Positions 1 through 11,490 of a DNA stretch of 64,000 bases are shown piece by piece. Both the position numbers and the translations under genes were made by a program. Origin of the DNA: Rana temporaria. Its lineage: Eukaryota; Chordata; Amphibia; Anura; Ranidae. The stretch's first letter is position 1. The number at the start of each line of letters is the position of its first letter. Under the pieces are notes generated by a model. That model saw only the letters and a list, made by a program, of their open reading frames with translations. It was not told the origin of the DNA and searched no databases. The stretch spans positions 46,595,981 to 46,659,980 of the forward strand of contig NC_053494.1 in assembly GCF_905171775.1 (NCBI RefSeq). Direction: 5' to 3'.

Positions 1-243
1 TAGCTGAAGCAATTAAGCATTCAGACAGTCTCTGATAATATTGTTCCCGACACACCAGCCCCCATGGATTGTTGGTCTTTATTTGTTTGACAAGATCTGT
101 AGAACATTTCAGGCAGCTGACTTGTCTAGCAACATTGCCACCTATCTCCATCAGCTACATTTCATCCGTGGCTTCTTTGATGAAGTAAACCAGGAAAGTA
201 TTATTTAAAGTTTAAAGTAAATGGTAACATACATTTTTCAAAT
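1..243 (+). other. Coding-like stretch with a frame break, unassigned
   Basis: I do not recognise this stretch. One + frame is open from the edge to a TGA at 88-90 and contains DTPAPMDCWSLF. A second + frame is open from 17 to a TAA at 206-208 and contains QAADLSSNIATYLHQLHF. Read one after the other they look like a single hydrophobic/aromatic-rich domain broken by a +1 shift, as in a decayed transposon protein. No splice sites or start codon support a working gene. It may be chance. Confidence 0.2.
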
Positions 244-705
244 ATGCAAAGAGATTCAAGTGATATTAAAGGCTTGTTTTTTTTTTTGTTTAAAAATAAC
301 AAACATGTTATACTAACCTTCCCTATGCAGTGTGCAGATTTGCACAGAGCAGCCCCTGATCCTCCTCTTCTCTGGCCCTTCGCCGGCACTCCTGGCCCCT
401 CCCTCCTGCCCCTACAGCAAGCAGATTGCTATGGGGCACCCGAGCTGAACTGCTGCTCTGTGTGCCCATTGATACATGGAACTATGACTTTGCTCCGCCC
501 TCTCTTTCTCCTCATTGGCTCACTGACTTTGATTGACAGCAATGGGAGCCAATGGCGCCCGCTACCGTGTCTCAGCCAATCAGGGAGAGTCCCGGACAGC
601 CCAGGCTCTCCTGAAACATCGCTGGATCGAGATAGGGCTCAGGTAGGTACGAGGGGGGCTGCTGCACACAGAAGCGGTACAGTTGTGTAGTAGGAATTTA
701 AATAT
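244..705. mobile_element. Interspersed repeat, acatgttata/cagagcagcccc family (partial copy)
   Basis: It shares the blocks aaacatgttata, cacagagcagccc and ggctcaggtaggta with copies at 15285-15721 and near 51590-51760. Those copies end in TTAA-type termini. This copy lacks clear terminal repeats, so its limits are approximate. No protein-coding potential is supported. Confidence 0.55.
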
Positions 706-1331
706 TTTTCCAGTAAGCACATAGTTTATATAAAAAAATATACAAAACTTTATTTTGTCCAATAAAAACATGTGTTTCTTATATGCATTTGTACATTGAT
801 ACTCTCAATTCAAATCTACCACATGGATAGAGACCATTGTGGTTTAGTTGAGATAGGAAAAAGTTGGAGTTGATGCATTTTGCGGGATTACCACTTCCTC
901 AGAACCTCCTATCTCCTACTTTTACAAAAAAAGAGAGATTAAATTATAAAAATGGAAAAACATACCATACGTAGTATTGTATAGTAACTATTCCCGGGGT
1001 GATGAGGAGGGATAGCCCCGCTCCCCCAAAAAAAGGGGGGTAATTTATATGAAAAACTGTTCCTTTTCATAAGGTGTGAGTCTACACCACGCAAGTTATC
1101 CACCCATTTAAGTCATTAGAAATTATATAATATTGCAGTTAGAAGGGCTTGTGTGAACTTGGTCTTACTGCCCATGGGAGAGTGACCAACCAACAGAATA
1201 GATTCTACAGGGAGTATAAAGGAGGAAGTGAGTGTAGTTATATACCCGAATGAAGAAAATTTGTACACAGGTTTTTTAACTTAATGCATTAAGATAAAAA
1301 AAGCGTCTGCCTTTAGAACCACTTTCAGGGT
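706..1331. other. AT-rich non-coding interval
   Basis: No gene or complete repeat is recognised. The last 90 bases (1240-1330) resemble the end of the 15285-15721 repeat: both have cttaatgcatt followed by ctgcctttagaaccact. This is probably a scrap of that family. Confidence 0.4.
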
Positions 1332-1918
1332 TTAAAGTGGTTGTAAACTTCAGACATGAAATATTAACAAAGCATATGCCTCTATAGTGAGTTCTTGTCT
1401 CAATCCAGAGCACTTTCATTTCTGTCCACTGCTTTATTCCTCTGCTATAAGCACGAGTCACTTCTGACAAGTTTTCCTGACACCAACAGAAAAATGGTGA
1501 CAGGGGAGGGACCTCCATTTGACAGCAACAACAAGGGTGGGGGGGCAATTGCCTCCAATCAGCTCTCAGAGCTCTTCTCATTGATGTAATTTCAGCTCTC
1601 CACCCCCTGCTTTTCAGATCTAAGAGATTCTATGTAAATTCTGCCGATGTGCATGCAGCCTATGACGTCATCTGAAGGTCTGGCTTACAGTGCCGGACCT
1701 TCAGTGCATGTGCCGTAGACGTCGTCGTGGCTCCAGCCACTCATCGGGCCAGAGCCTGTGGACCCAGAAGAAACACCGGGGAAGATGTCAGCGGTGTGCG
1801 GCCGCTGCTGGAGGGCTTCATTCTAAGGTAAGTATTTCATAATGAGCTAGTATGCGATGCCTTTGTCTTACAGTTTTTTTTTTTTTCGTTTTTTTTTCGA
1901 GATTTACAACCTCTTTAA
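1332..1918. mobile_element. TTAA-flanked MITE, AGTGGTTGTAAA ends
   Basis: TTAA occurs at 1332-1335 and at 1915-1918. The inner ends are AGTGGTTGTAAA on the left and the reverse complement of AGAGGTTGTAAA on the right, giving 11 of 12 matching bases. Exact TTAA duplications with short inverted ends are typical of piggyBac and Kolobok type elements. No transposase is present. A second copy starts near 8961 and the same right end recurs at 31313. Confidence 0.65.
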
Positions 1919-1946
1919 AAAAATAGTCCTAAGGAAATGAATTGCT

Positions 1947-2156
1947 TTCAGTGAGATGTGTCCCTTGTGCTGATGTGTCCTACTTTAGCTGGTATCGGGC
2001 AGACATTTGGCATTATTGAGTGTGCCTGTCACAGCCACATAGTTCTCCTAACTCCCTCTGCACCAAAACATTACGTTATTGGGGCCGGGGGCATCAGAGA
2101 AGGCAGATTTCATCTAAAGGAGGATCCAGCAGCATAAGGGACACATCTCACTGAAG
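1947..2156. repeat. Foldback repeat, 26-bp arms
   Basis: The arm at 1947-1972 is the inverse of 2131-2156 with one mismatch (core agtgagatgtgtccctt). The spacer is about 158 bp and non-coding. It is probably a MITE. No target duplication was identified. Confidence 0.6.
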
Positions 2157-3194
2157 GTAAGTAATGTCCCTTGAGCAGATTTTTTTGTTTTTGGTAGTAT
2201 TAGGCTTCAATGAATACTTATGCATGTATGAATGTATGTATTTGTTTAACTTTGAGTTTAATGTCAGTGTTAAATAATGAGACTATAACAATGTAATCAA
2301 CAAATAGTAATGTAAGACATTTGAGACCGGACGCTACTATCACTACACAAGCCACACATGATAGTTAACACAGGAACACATTACAAGTGTCTGGTTGAGT
2401 ATGTGGTTATCTGAACAACATGCAATTTTATTGCTATTTCTGTTGCACACCTAGCTTGGTTATTTTATATTTTGGTTCCTAATAAAATAAACTTGTCAAG
2501 AAAGACTTAAGAAAAAATGGGCCCTAAGGTAAAAAGAAGGGTGCAAACTGGGATCCCTACCTACTACAGAATCCATGACTCAGTATGAGTTGGTGTAAGG
2601 CCCATTTATTTTAGTTTTCAGCTTCAAAAGACTTTATAAGACCTTTTTTTGTCAAAATTTTGCTCTCAAGTTTCAAATGCAGTAACCAGCTGGAACACTA
2701 CAATATCTGAATTTACCTACACTTTGTAATCTCTAGAAGTCATCCTCTGGTATGCTCTTTTATGCTTTAGTGCTGTGGAGTTATGTTGGTATTTAATGAA
2801 TGTAAATAGCAATATTCACCTATTGTTGCATCCTGAGGCTGAATTGATGGCTCCTACAACTGCAATACCCTAAAAAAATTAAATGACTGCCTGTCATGAG
2901 CTAAGACAAACAAATATGATTCAGGATCTGCTAAATAGGGTTAGACCACAGTTATGGTACTTAGATTTTGCCATAAACGCATGTAATCAGTCCATAGGGC
3001 TGTGCTCTTTGCTATTGTCAGGGGTATACTGTTTGAACCAGCTTAAGCCTCTGTCTGCTGGAAATTGTACCTGTTATGAAAATGAATAATGCAGGTAGTC
3101 AATATAGAAAAGGATATTGAATAAAATTCATGGAGGTCAAGTCATTAAACTCTTGTTCCTGCAGAAGTCCGAAATTCATGTTCGTATTATGACT
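2157..3194 (+). other. Unique non-coding interval
   Basis: AT-rich sequence without recognisable repeats, splice-bounded exons or RNA genes. Short ORFs here have no family signature. Confidence 0.4.
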
Positions 3195-4330
3195 CAGATC
3201 CGACACACCACAGCCCCCACTTTTACATCACATCCCCCATTTACATCAGTGTCCTCAATTTCCCCTCTCCACATCACAGTTCCTTCCTTTTACGTAACAG
3301 CTCCCCCTCTATAACCCTTATAACAACTGTGTCCTCACTTCCCCCATTCACATCGCAGCCCCTATTTACATCAGTCTCCTTCCCAGTAGTGTATTTAGGT
3401 TTTGTGCTGCCCTAGGCCTGACTAAAATACCCCTAATTTAAAAATGACCCACCCCTCCTGTCAAGGTCACACTCCTTTCAGTTTAATACCCGTCCTGAAT
3501 GCATAGATTTCCTCTCACTTCCTGTTTGGCTATGGGGCAGGAAGTGAAGTGAAATCTCTGCAATGGGACAGGGATGGTAAAAAATAAACTGATAGGTGCT
3601 ATAACCCTCCCTTACTCTATCCAAATTGAAATAAAAGTGTTGCCTATACTTCTACTTTAAGCACAAATTTCTGATCATTTGATGGAGAGGACTAAGAAGA
3701 TATAACCATGCCAGTGGTGCAGCAGAAAACATAGCACAGTGAGGAAGGTTTGTGGTCCAGGATGATAGGACAGTCAAAATTAGAAGCGGTGCCCCCCACA
3801 GTCACGGAATGCCAACTGCCCACATACTGGAAGCAGTGCAGCCGCTTTATGGGGGCGCTAGACCAATTTGCCTCTCAGCCCAGTCCACTCCATAAGACTA
3901 GCGCTACACTAACAGTGTAGCCCAAGCCGGCAGGGACTCTTTCCGTGCTGCCCCCTGCAAAGTGCTGCCCTAGGCCTGGCCTTGTTGGCCTAGGCCAGGA
4001 TACAGCATTGCTCCTCCCCCTATTTACATCACAGCCCCTGCCTTTACAGCACTGCACCCCACTGTAAGTAACCGTACCCTCTCCCCCTTCACAGCACACT
4101 TTTTTTACATCACACCCCTCATTTTTCATTTCTGTTCCCATCTTCACACCACATGTGCCCCTTTTACATTGAAGCCTACATTTACATTACAGCTCCCCTT
4201 TAAATCTGTGTTCTCAGCCCTTACATTATAACAGTGCCCTTCTTTACATTGCAGCCTACATTAACACCTTTAAATCAGTGTCCTCAGCCCCCACCCTTTA
4301 AATAACACCCCCCTTCTCAGTCCTACCTTA
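3195..4330 (+). repeat. Degenerate minisatellite, cccctttacatcacag type
   Basis: A degenerate tandem motif of roughly 20-30 bases (tttacatcacagcccc and variants such as ttcacatcgcagcccc) runs from about 3195 to 3375 and resumes from 4011 to about 4330. The break is an hAT-like insertion, so the array was continuous before it. The pyrimidine-rich strand is +. Confidence 0.65.
3384..4010. mobile_element. hAT-like non-autonomous element inside minisatellite
   Basis: It begins CAGTAGTGTAT and ends with the inverse of CAATGCTGTAT. It is flanked by ctccttcc (3376-3383) and ctcctccc (4011-4018), which match at 7 of 8 positions. An 8-bp duplication and CA-type ends fit hAT. The interior is non-coding and shows no transposase. 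Confidence 0.6.
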
Positions 4331-4798
4331 CATAGAAGGCCAGAGGGTAAGAGGTGTGACAGGTCTGGATGAGGGCGCAAGCTACTAAATTTTCCATGTT
4401 AACAAGTGGGTGATCAGTTGATAAGACCAACCCACATCATAGCAACTGATCATCTCAACTAATGTTAACTTGAAACCTTTATGCAACTCCCACCCTCCAT
4501 CCAGACCTGTTGAACCTTCTGCCCTGTTGGTCTATCTAGCGATGTCCACAAGAGCAGTAAACATGACAGCAGCAGGGGAAGGGAGGGTGGGGCCATCCAG
4601 GAAAGGACATACAGGCAGTTAAATAGTATGGAAGCTTTGGTCCAGACAGGGGTATAAAATGTAACATGTTTCAGCACATCCACTCTCACCACCCTGAAAA
4701 GTGCGTCTTATGGTGCGGAAAATACAGTATATAAAACAAAAATGTACTCAAAGTGAAACAATTCCCTTTTTAACTTCTCAGTGCATGTAAATACACTA
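4331..4798. other. Mostly unique interval with a MITE end
   Basis: No gene is seen. At about 4698-4728 the block gtgcgtcttatggtgcgg followed by aaaatacagta resembles one end of a family with cgtatttat-type termini. Only this end is present. Confidence 0.35.
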
Positions 4799-5117
4799 GC
4801 TCTATAGGAAATCTTGGTCAGCTTGACAAGGCACTGCTCCTGGTTTTTAACATTTAACTTTGGCGCCTGTGGAAAATCTTGGTCAGCTTGACTCGGCACT
4901 GCTCCCGAACCATAAGTGACAGGCATACCAAACTTGGGGAGCATGTTAAGGGGACCCAGGATTATGACATAGTAGATTACCTAGGCAAGCTGGCCGACCT
5001 CAAAATCATATATGTTGTAGTCCTGGGTCCCCTCTCGGTGCTCCTTAAGATTGGTGTCCCTGTCATTCATTGTTCAAAAGCAGCGATATGTCAAGCTGAC
5101 CAAGATTTCCCATAGAC
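4799..5117. repeat. Foldback element, about 150-bp imperfect arms
   Basis: The left arm (aggaaatcttggtcagcttg near 4806, aggggacccaggattatgac near 4948) is repeated inversely on the right (agtcctgggtcccct near 5020, caagctgaccaagatttccc near 5093). The whole 319 bp could fold into one hairpin. The motif aaatcttggtcagcttgac also recurs directly at 4875. ORFs here are by-products of the palindrome. Confidence 0.7.
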
Positions 5118-5543
5118 CCCAATGTGTCCGTTCTCGCAAGTGTACATAAAGTGAGGGTACGTAAAGGGGGGTATGCCTGCACCCAGAAACAAAAGTATGG
5201 TCCTCTTGTCACTCACGCAACTGTAAAGGCATTGAACTCAAATGTTTAGCACTTTACTTTAAACCTTTAAGCCTTTATTCTTGGATGCATCTCTGTAATA
5301 GTTTTGATATGATACCCATGCCTAATACAGAAACTTGTATAGTTTTGCAGTTCCTTAAATGACAGGAAAAAATAAGTTTGCTACACAATCCCCATTACCA
5401 ACCTAACTTCTAAAAACCGTACTTATCTTATTGGGCACTTGAAGTATCACTTTTGTAAAATTCCACTCCTGTACCAAGATCATATAGTGCCAATATCCAG
5501 ACTAGTGATCTATTTTCAATCTTAAAAGGCTAGGCGGTAAGGC
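5118..5543. other. Unique non-coding interval
   Basis: Nothing recognised: no splice-bounded ORF, no tandem or inverted repeat of note. Confidence 0.4.
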
Positions 5544-6090
5544 TAATGCCGCGTACAGTCGATCGGACATTCCGTCAACAAAACCATGGATTTTTTTTCC
5601 GACGGATGTTGGCTCAAACTTGTCTTGCATACACACGGTCACACAAACGTTGTCGGAGATTTCGAACGTCAAGAACACGGTCATATACAACACGTACGAC
5701 GGCACTATTAAAGGAAAGTTCAATACCAGTCTTGTTGGTAGAAGTTTGATGAGAGACAATTCACGTTTTTCAGCCTCATGCTTTTCAGTCCGTTACAGCG
5801 TGACAAATGTGCTATCTCCATTACGAACGCTAGTTTTACCAGACCGAGCGCTTCCGTCTCGTACTTCAGAGCATGCATTACATTTTGTGCGTCTGAATTG
5901 TCTACACGCGATCAGAATTTACGAGAGCGGATTTTGTTGTCGGAAAATTTGAGAACCAGTTCTTAAATTTTTGTTGTTGGATATTCCGACAGCAAATGTC
6001 CGATAAAGCCTACACACGGTCGGAATTTCCGACAACAAGGTCCCATCGAACATTTGTTGTTGGAAATTCCGAGCGTGTGTACGCGGCATA
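5544..6090. mobile_element. Harbinger-like MITE, TGCCGCGTACAC ends (copy 1)
   Basis: The ends are TGCCGCGTAC on the left and GTACGCGGCA on the right, each next to TAA (left TAA overlapping 5544-5546, right TAA at 6089-6091). This gives a 3-bp TWA-type duplication expected for PIF/Harbinger. Sub-terminal blocks such as cttgtcttgcatacacacgg and acatttgttgttggaaattc are shared with copies at 29845, 46443 and 53154. It is non-autonomous. Confidence 0.7.
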
Positions 6091-7009
6091 AGTGTTTCTG
6101 TACTATTCAGCTAAGTGAACTCTAGACCACTTTGATGGGTTAATAGAACTTTACACAAAGTAGGTCAGCCCGACATTGCTAAATAGGAATGATGTAGGCT
6201 GTAGGAGATGAGGAGGAGAGCGTAGCTTCAGAACTTTAAATATTGATGACTTGTTCTATGCACATGCTGGCAGGATGAAGCAGCTGCTGTCTTAGTGATG
6301 GTGGTGGTAATAAGTGTAGCTTAGGGGGTCATCTAAAACTACACCAGACAACCAAAGAGTAAATGTTTACATGTACAATTTAACCCCTTCACCACAAATG
6401 CTCTAAATCTCTAAAACATACCACTTGCCCCTATTTTTGTGCAATAATTATTAGTAAAAGCTTATTCACTGCACATTGATCTATAAACCTACCTCATGTT
6501 AGAAGTTCCAGGTGTAAGATCCTTCCAATAATTTCCTGTGTGGTAAGAGCTCCTACTCAAAACTGAATAGGTTTGATATTATCTAGGTAGCAGATTTGTT
6601 TATACTGCATATTTAATAGAGGGGCTTAATAAAGAAATACATCAAAACAGCAGAATTTTGATCCAAAGAGAAGAGTTGGGGCTATACTCTCATTAATAAT
6701 AATAATAATAATGATAATAATATTTTAGTTTCAGCTTTCATCTAAGCCGCCTCTTTCACATTGACTCAGCTGCCTTTACAATCCTGGCCAAAATAGGTCA
6801 ATTCAAAGTGATTGGTTTTGGCTCCATCTATATCCTAAAATCACAGAAATAGAATTTCTTAGGTAAACAATCTTTTGTAAACTGAACTGTAGTCAAGCTA
6901 GCATTAGCTAATTTTAAAGAGTATATTATTTTTTAATGATTTTCCGATGTACAACTAGAGGTTAGCTTGATGTATGCAATCTTATCAATTTGTATTCATC
7001 TTGTTAAAA
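6091..7009. other. Unique interval with a (TAA)n microsatellite
   Basis: It holds an AT-rich unique sequence and a trinucleotide run (aataataataat with one interruption) at about 6693-6723. No gene is supported. Confidence 0.45.
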
Positions 7010-7778
7010 AAACATTTAGCTAGATTCAGGTACGATGGTGCAAACTTGCGGCGGCATAACTTAGCGTGTTTAGGCTACGCCGCCGTAAGTCAGCTAGGCA
7101 AGTACATGATTCACAATGTACTTGCCTGCTATCTTACGGCGGCGTAGCCTAAAGCGGGCGGGCGTAAGGGCGCCTAATTCAAATGTGTTTGAGGGGGGCG
7201 TGTTTTAATGCTAATGAGGCTTGACCTCACGTTTTTTACGTTTTTTCTTACTGCGCATGTGCCGGGCGCCTACATTTCCCAGTGTGCATTGCGGCTAAGT
7301 ACGCCACACGGGCCTATTGATTTTGACGTGGACGTAAACGACGTAAATCCCGATTTACGGACGACTTACGCAAGCGACGTAAAAAACGTGAAAAAGCGAC
7401 GTGAAAAATTCGACGCGGGAACGGCGGCCATACTTGACATTCCTATTTCAATAGGGCCTAGCTCTAACTTTACGTGGCCTATCTCTTACGCAAGCGGCGT
7501 AAAAGTACTGCGTCGGCCGGGCGTACGTTCGTGAATCGGCGTATCTCCTCATCTCCTCATTTACATATTCTACACCGACCGCAATGGAAGCGCCACCTAG
7601 TGGCCATCCAAAATATTGCAATCTAAGATAGGACGGCGCAAGCCGTCGTATCTTAGATATGTTTAAGCGTACCTCTGTTTGAGCATACGCTTAAACATAA
7701 GTCGGCGTAGATTCTGAGTTAGGTCGGCTTATCTACTGATAAGTCGGCCTAACTCTTACTGAATCTACCTAAATGTTT
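7010..7778. mobile_element. MITE, TAGATTCAG ends, gcggcgtaa-rich (copy 1)
   Basis: The left end aaacatttagctagattcag is the near inverse of the right end ctgaatctacctaaatgttt. The interior is CpG-rich with nested hairpins, for example gtttaagcgta inverted at 7684-7698. Related copies are at 10200 and 23137, sharing gcaagtac, acttgcctc and ggcggcgtagc blocks. A 108-codon ORF inside is a repeat by-product. Confidence 0.65.
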
Positions 7779-7964
7779 CTATGTATAGTTTGCAATTATA
7801 TATGCACAGTACAAGGGGAACCATATTCAGTCATTGCACATGCAGGCCTAGCTTCCTGCTTTTCAGTGCTACACTGTGCTTTACTGCTTTTATTCACGAT
7901 ACAAGTCTATGATGCAGCCAACATTTTGAAAAGAATGTTCTCCCTACATGGCTGATATCCTATC

Positions 7965-8964
7965 TTAAAGCGTTACTAAACCCACAATAGTAAAATCAGG
8001 CTGTATATGTAGTAAAGCATGCCTGTTATACTCACTGTGGAAACTAAGGGGGTTCATTCTGTGCATTGTATACAACGGCTGTTTGATCCTGTCTTCTTTG
8101 ATCCTCCCCTTCTTCCACTGTTTCCAATCCATCTCCTGATACTCTGCACATGTTCCATTTTGGTGTGTATGGCTAGTGAGTTTGTTTAATTTCTTGGGAG
8201 GATGCATGTGATCAGCACAGGGCCAATAAACACTGTCCAGAAAGAGGGTTAAAGTGGATATAAACCATTTTTTTTATGTCACAATGTAGAGTATAAGATT
8301 TCCTATCATCTGTGCCCAGTCTTGCCACACAGAGTTAATCCAGCTCTGAGCAATCCTCTTTTATTGTTCAGTGAAATACAACAGACTTCCAGATAAAAAC
8401 CAAAGTCCTTGCTTCTGAAAAAAAGTGCACAATTCACATCCCCTCCTCTGTGTTTTGATTAAATGTTTTCAAAATATGGGGTGAGTCACAGTTCAGTGCA
8501 ACGAGAAAATGCAACAGCCATCAACATATACATAGAGCTGGAGGGAAGAGGGAAGAGGGGAGGGGGATGTGAATTGAGCACTTTTTACAGAAGCTGTGTA
8601 TGTCTGCAAGCAGTGCACGAGATATGTAAATAACCTGTCACTCAAGCAAGGACTTAAAAGAGGATTGCTCAGAGCTGGATTAACTCTGTGTGGCAAGACT
8701 GGGCACAGATGATGGGAAATCGTATTCTCTACATTGTGACATAAAACATTTTTTTGGGGGTTTACATCCACTTTAAGGGCCCTGCAGCCTTATAAGATCA
8801 GAGTAGAATGGAATCTCCTCCTACAAGCTTTAACCAGACACTGTTAGAAGTCATATGACTGCTAAATACTGCTGATAAGAAAAGGTATTTAGTAGTTTAT
8901 ATTTACTAAAATAATGTACCGTGGGAAACCAGATATAGGGAATGCAGGTTTAGTAACACTTTAA
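7965..8964. mobile_element. TTAA element, AGCGTTACTAAACC ends, with a nested insertion
   Basis: TTAA is at 7965-7968 and 8961-8964. The ends TTAAAGCGTTACTAAACC and the inverse of TTAAAGTGTTACTAAACC match at 17 of 18 bases. The unit is interrupted by a complete second TTAA element at 8249-8776, so its own length is about 470 bp. No transposase is present. Confidence 0.7.
8249..8776. mobile_element. Palindromic TTAA element nested in another
   Basis: TTAA is at 8249-8252 and 8773-8776 with ends AGTGGATATAAACC and the near inverse of AGTGGATGTAAACC. Roughly 200-bp arms (for example ccagtcttgccacacagagt at 8318 against actctgtgtggcaagactgg at 8683) make nearly the whole element a hairpin. It sits inside 7965-8964 and is therefore younger than it. 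Confidence 0.75.
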
Positions 8965-9960
8965 AAGCTGTAATGTAAAAGTAACAAAAATACAATGCAT
9001 ATTCCTCTATAGCAGGGGTTGACAAATTTGCTTGGAATCTAGGAGCCAGCTAAAAAGGTTAGGAGCCAGAAAACACACCCCGTCCCGACAAACTTGCGCA
9101 CAGAAGTGAGCGCGCCCGCATATGTAAACGGTGTTCAAACCACACGTGAGGTATCGCCGCGATTAGTAGAGCGAGAGCAATAATTCTATCCCTAGACCTC
9201 CTCTGTAACTCAAAACATGCAACCTGTAGATTTTTTTAAACGTCGCCTATGGAGATTTTAAAGGGTAAAAGTTTGTCGGCATTCCACGAGCAGACGCAAT
9301 TTTGAAGCGTGACATGTTGGGTATGAATTTACTGGGCGTAACATTATCTTTCATAATATTTAAAAAAATGGGGATAACTTTACTGTTGTCTTATTTTTTA
9401 ATTAAAAAAAGTGTAATTTTTTCCCAAAAAAGTGCGCTTGTAAGACCGCTGCGCAAATACGGAGTGACAGAAAGTATTGCAACGATCGCCATTTTATTCT
9501 CTAGGGTGTTAGGATAAAAAATATATATAATGTTTGTGGGTTCTAATTAGAGGGAAGAAGATGGCAGTGAAAATAGTGAAAAATTACATTAGAATTGCTG
9601 TTTAACTTGTAATGCTTAACTTGTAATACCAACGGCTCACCACCAGATGGCGCCAGCTCACAATTTTTTTTTTTTTTTTGCCCACCTTCCAAGCCAAGTC
9701 GCCAGGACACTATTTCTAGTCGCCATGGCGACCTGGCGCCCGGGATTTGTCAATCCCTGCTCTATAGAGTGTACTGCTCTCAATCCAGAGCACTACGTGT
9801 TATTTCTGTCTGTTGCCTTGTTCCTCTACTATCAGCATGAATCACTTCTGATGAATTTTCCTGGCACCAAGAGAAAAAAATGTTAAATAGGAGGGATCTC
9901 CAGCTGATTGATGGCTTCAGCTCATGTGAAGGGGGGGGGGGGGCAGCGAGGCAGGGACCC
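8961..9960. mobile_element. Second copy of the AGTGGTTGTAAA MITE family, split by an hAT
   Basis: The flank tgcatattcctctatag (to 9012) and the resumed agtgtactgctctcaatcca (from 9768) align with 1370-1410 of the first copy, where the same bases are contiguous. The right end is not clear and is masked by a poly-G run near 9930. The left TTAA (8961-8964) is shared with the neighbouring element. Confidence 0.6.
9013..9759. mobile_element. hAT-like element, CAGGGGTTGACAAAT ends
   Basis: The ends are CAGGGGTTGACAAAT and the inverse of CAGGGATTGACAAAT. An exact 8-bp duplication ctctatag flanks it (9005-9012 and 9760-9767). An 8-bp duplication and CAG ends indicate hAT. Its interior includes about 330 bp that recur inverted inside the TTAA element at 20723-21999. 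No transposase ORF is seen. Confidence 0.8.
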
Positions 9961-10199
9961 CTTTCCAAAACGTATAACCCCATGAATGCATTTCTACAGC
10001 TGCTAAGGAGTTAATAAACTGGTGTTATTTTTAAGCTAAAGCCCTAGTCAAGGTATTTCTTAAATGGAATAAACGGGGGAAAAGAAGGATGGGGAAAGGG
10101 GGAAAGGGGAAAAAAAAAAGAATAAAATGAAGTAAAAAGATAAATATAAAAAACAGTATAGATAACCACAAATGATGTGAAACTGAAGTAGAGACAATT
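9961..10199. other. Purine-rich low-complexity interval
   Basis: The stretch near 10076-10145 is almost pure A/G on the + strand (ggggaaagggggaaagggg). No gene or transposon is recognised. Confidence 0.45.
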
Positions 10200-10556
10200 G
10201 GCCAGATTCACGTAGAGGCGCGTATCTTTATGCCGGCGTAGCGCATCCCATTTGCACTACGCCGACATAACATAGTAAGGCAAGTACTATATTCACAAAG
10301 CACTTGCCTCCTAAGTTACGTCGGCGTAGCGCAAATGGCCCGGCGTAACCCGCCTAATTCAAAATAGGCAGGTAGGGGCGTGCTCTATGTAAATTACCCG
10401 TGACCCCATGTAAATGAGGGCCGTTGGTACATTGGTACATGCGCGCGCATGCGCAGAATCACGTCGCAAATACTCCTTGCTTTCGACGTGAACGTAACCT
10501 ACGCCCAGCCCCATTCACATATGCTTACGCAAACAACGACGTTGCATTGCAGATTG
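10200..10556. mobile_element. MITE, AGATTCACGTAG end (copy 2, truncated)
   Basis: The left end gccagattcacgtagaggcg and the inner hairpin around gcaagtac/acttgcctcc match the copies at 7010 and 23137. The expected right inverted end is missing, so this copy is truncated near 10556. Confidence 0.6.
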
Positions 10557-10934
10557 TGAAATAAAAATGTAACAAACAGACGGCTCAATACTCACAAGGG
10601 AGTGATTTCATCTTTTTCATTAAAAGATTTGCATAGATAAACTATGGAAACCACTTTTAGTAGGTTTCTTAAGGTTTAGATTGTACTTAGCAGTATCTAA
10701 TAAAGCGAAGTTCCACCCTAAAAATTAACTTTCTATGAACAGCTTGCCTTTAATGTAAAACATTTTTTTTATTTACTCACTTCTATGTGGCTGTTACTAG
10801 GCAGCTTTCGTAATCTGCCTAGTTCCTGGTCCTAGGTGGTTAAACTTCCTGTCCTAAGACCCCATTGCGCAGAAAGGCAGATGTCATTGCTGATGTAATC
10901 TGTTTTAGAAGTCACCTGGAGTCGAAAGCTAGGT
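10557..10934. other. Non-coding interval with a repeat start
   Basis: A block near 10702 (aaagcgaagttccaccct) matches the start of a repeat also seen near 13840 and, in altered form, near 25650. No other structure or gene is visible. Confidence 0.4.
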
Positions 10935-11272
10935 ATACATGTTTAGTTTTACAATGTAGAGGGGGGACAGCACAATTACAGTACAATACAGAAGGCACAG
11001 GAGGGCCCTGCTCATAGAGCTTACATTCTAAAGGGAGGGGGTGGTGGTACAAAAGGTAATAGCTGCAGAGAATGATTTGATGGAGGTGGCTCAGGGACAG
11101 TTGTTGGGTGGGTGTGGCAAAGGCTTCCCTGAATAAATTAGTTTTCGAGGATCTCCTAAATGTGGACAGGGTAGGGGCTGATCGGACATACCGGGGTAGG
11201 GAGTTCCATGGGAGAGGCTCTGGAGAAGTCCTGAAGGCGAGCATGGGAGGAGGCAACAAGGGAGCTAGAGAG
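10935..11272 (-). pseudogene. L2/CR1-type LINE, ORF2 C-terminus and 3' tail fragment
   Basis: Read on the - strand, the frame from about 11259 encodes LPWNSLPRYVRSAPTLSTF, then FRRSSKTNLFREAF. This is the W-N-S-L-P and F-K/R-x-x-L-K-T-x-L-F signature at the end of ORF2 in L2 and CR1 LINEs. Downstream, in the non-coding tail, come ttctaa and gtaagctctatgagcagggc, the block that commonly follows that coding end. The fragment lacks the reverse transcriptase and endonuclease, so it is a dead 5'-truncated copy. Assignment to L2 rather than a sister clade is inference from motif memory. Confidence 0.65.
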
Positions 11273-11282
11273 CATATATGCT

Positions 11283-11490
11283 TGGATGTACCCTCTTTTT
11301 ATTCTGCCATATACTGGTGCATGTATTGGTTACCAAATTTCCTTGTTCCACTTGAGCTTCGTGACATCATTCAAGTCCCATCACCTACGCATTTCGTCAC
11401 ACACCACGCGACTTCCTCAGGAGGAAACCAATACACAGTATTAAACCGGGTCTCCAAACCTAATACACAATGCTGGATTTATCTGGTGTG
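11283..11490 (-). repeat. Interspersed repeat with gaggaagtc...gacgaaatgcgt module
   Basis: On the - strand it reads ctgaggaagtcgcgtggtgt and then gacgaaatgcgtaggtgatg. The same kind of module (stop-and-go gaggaa followed by gaaacgcgtc) appears near 20530 and 33060. I regard it as part of an unclassified frog retroelement. Limits are approximate. Confidence 0.4.
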
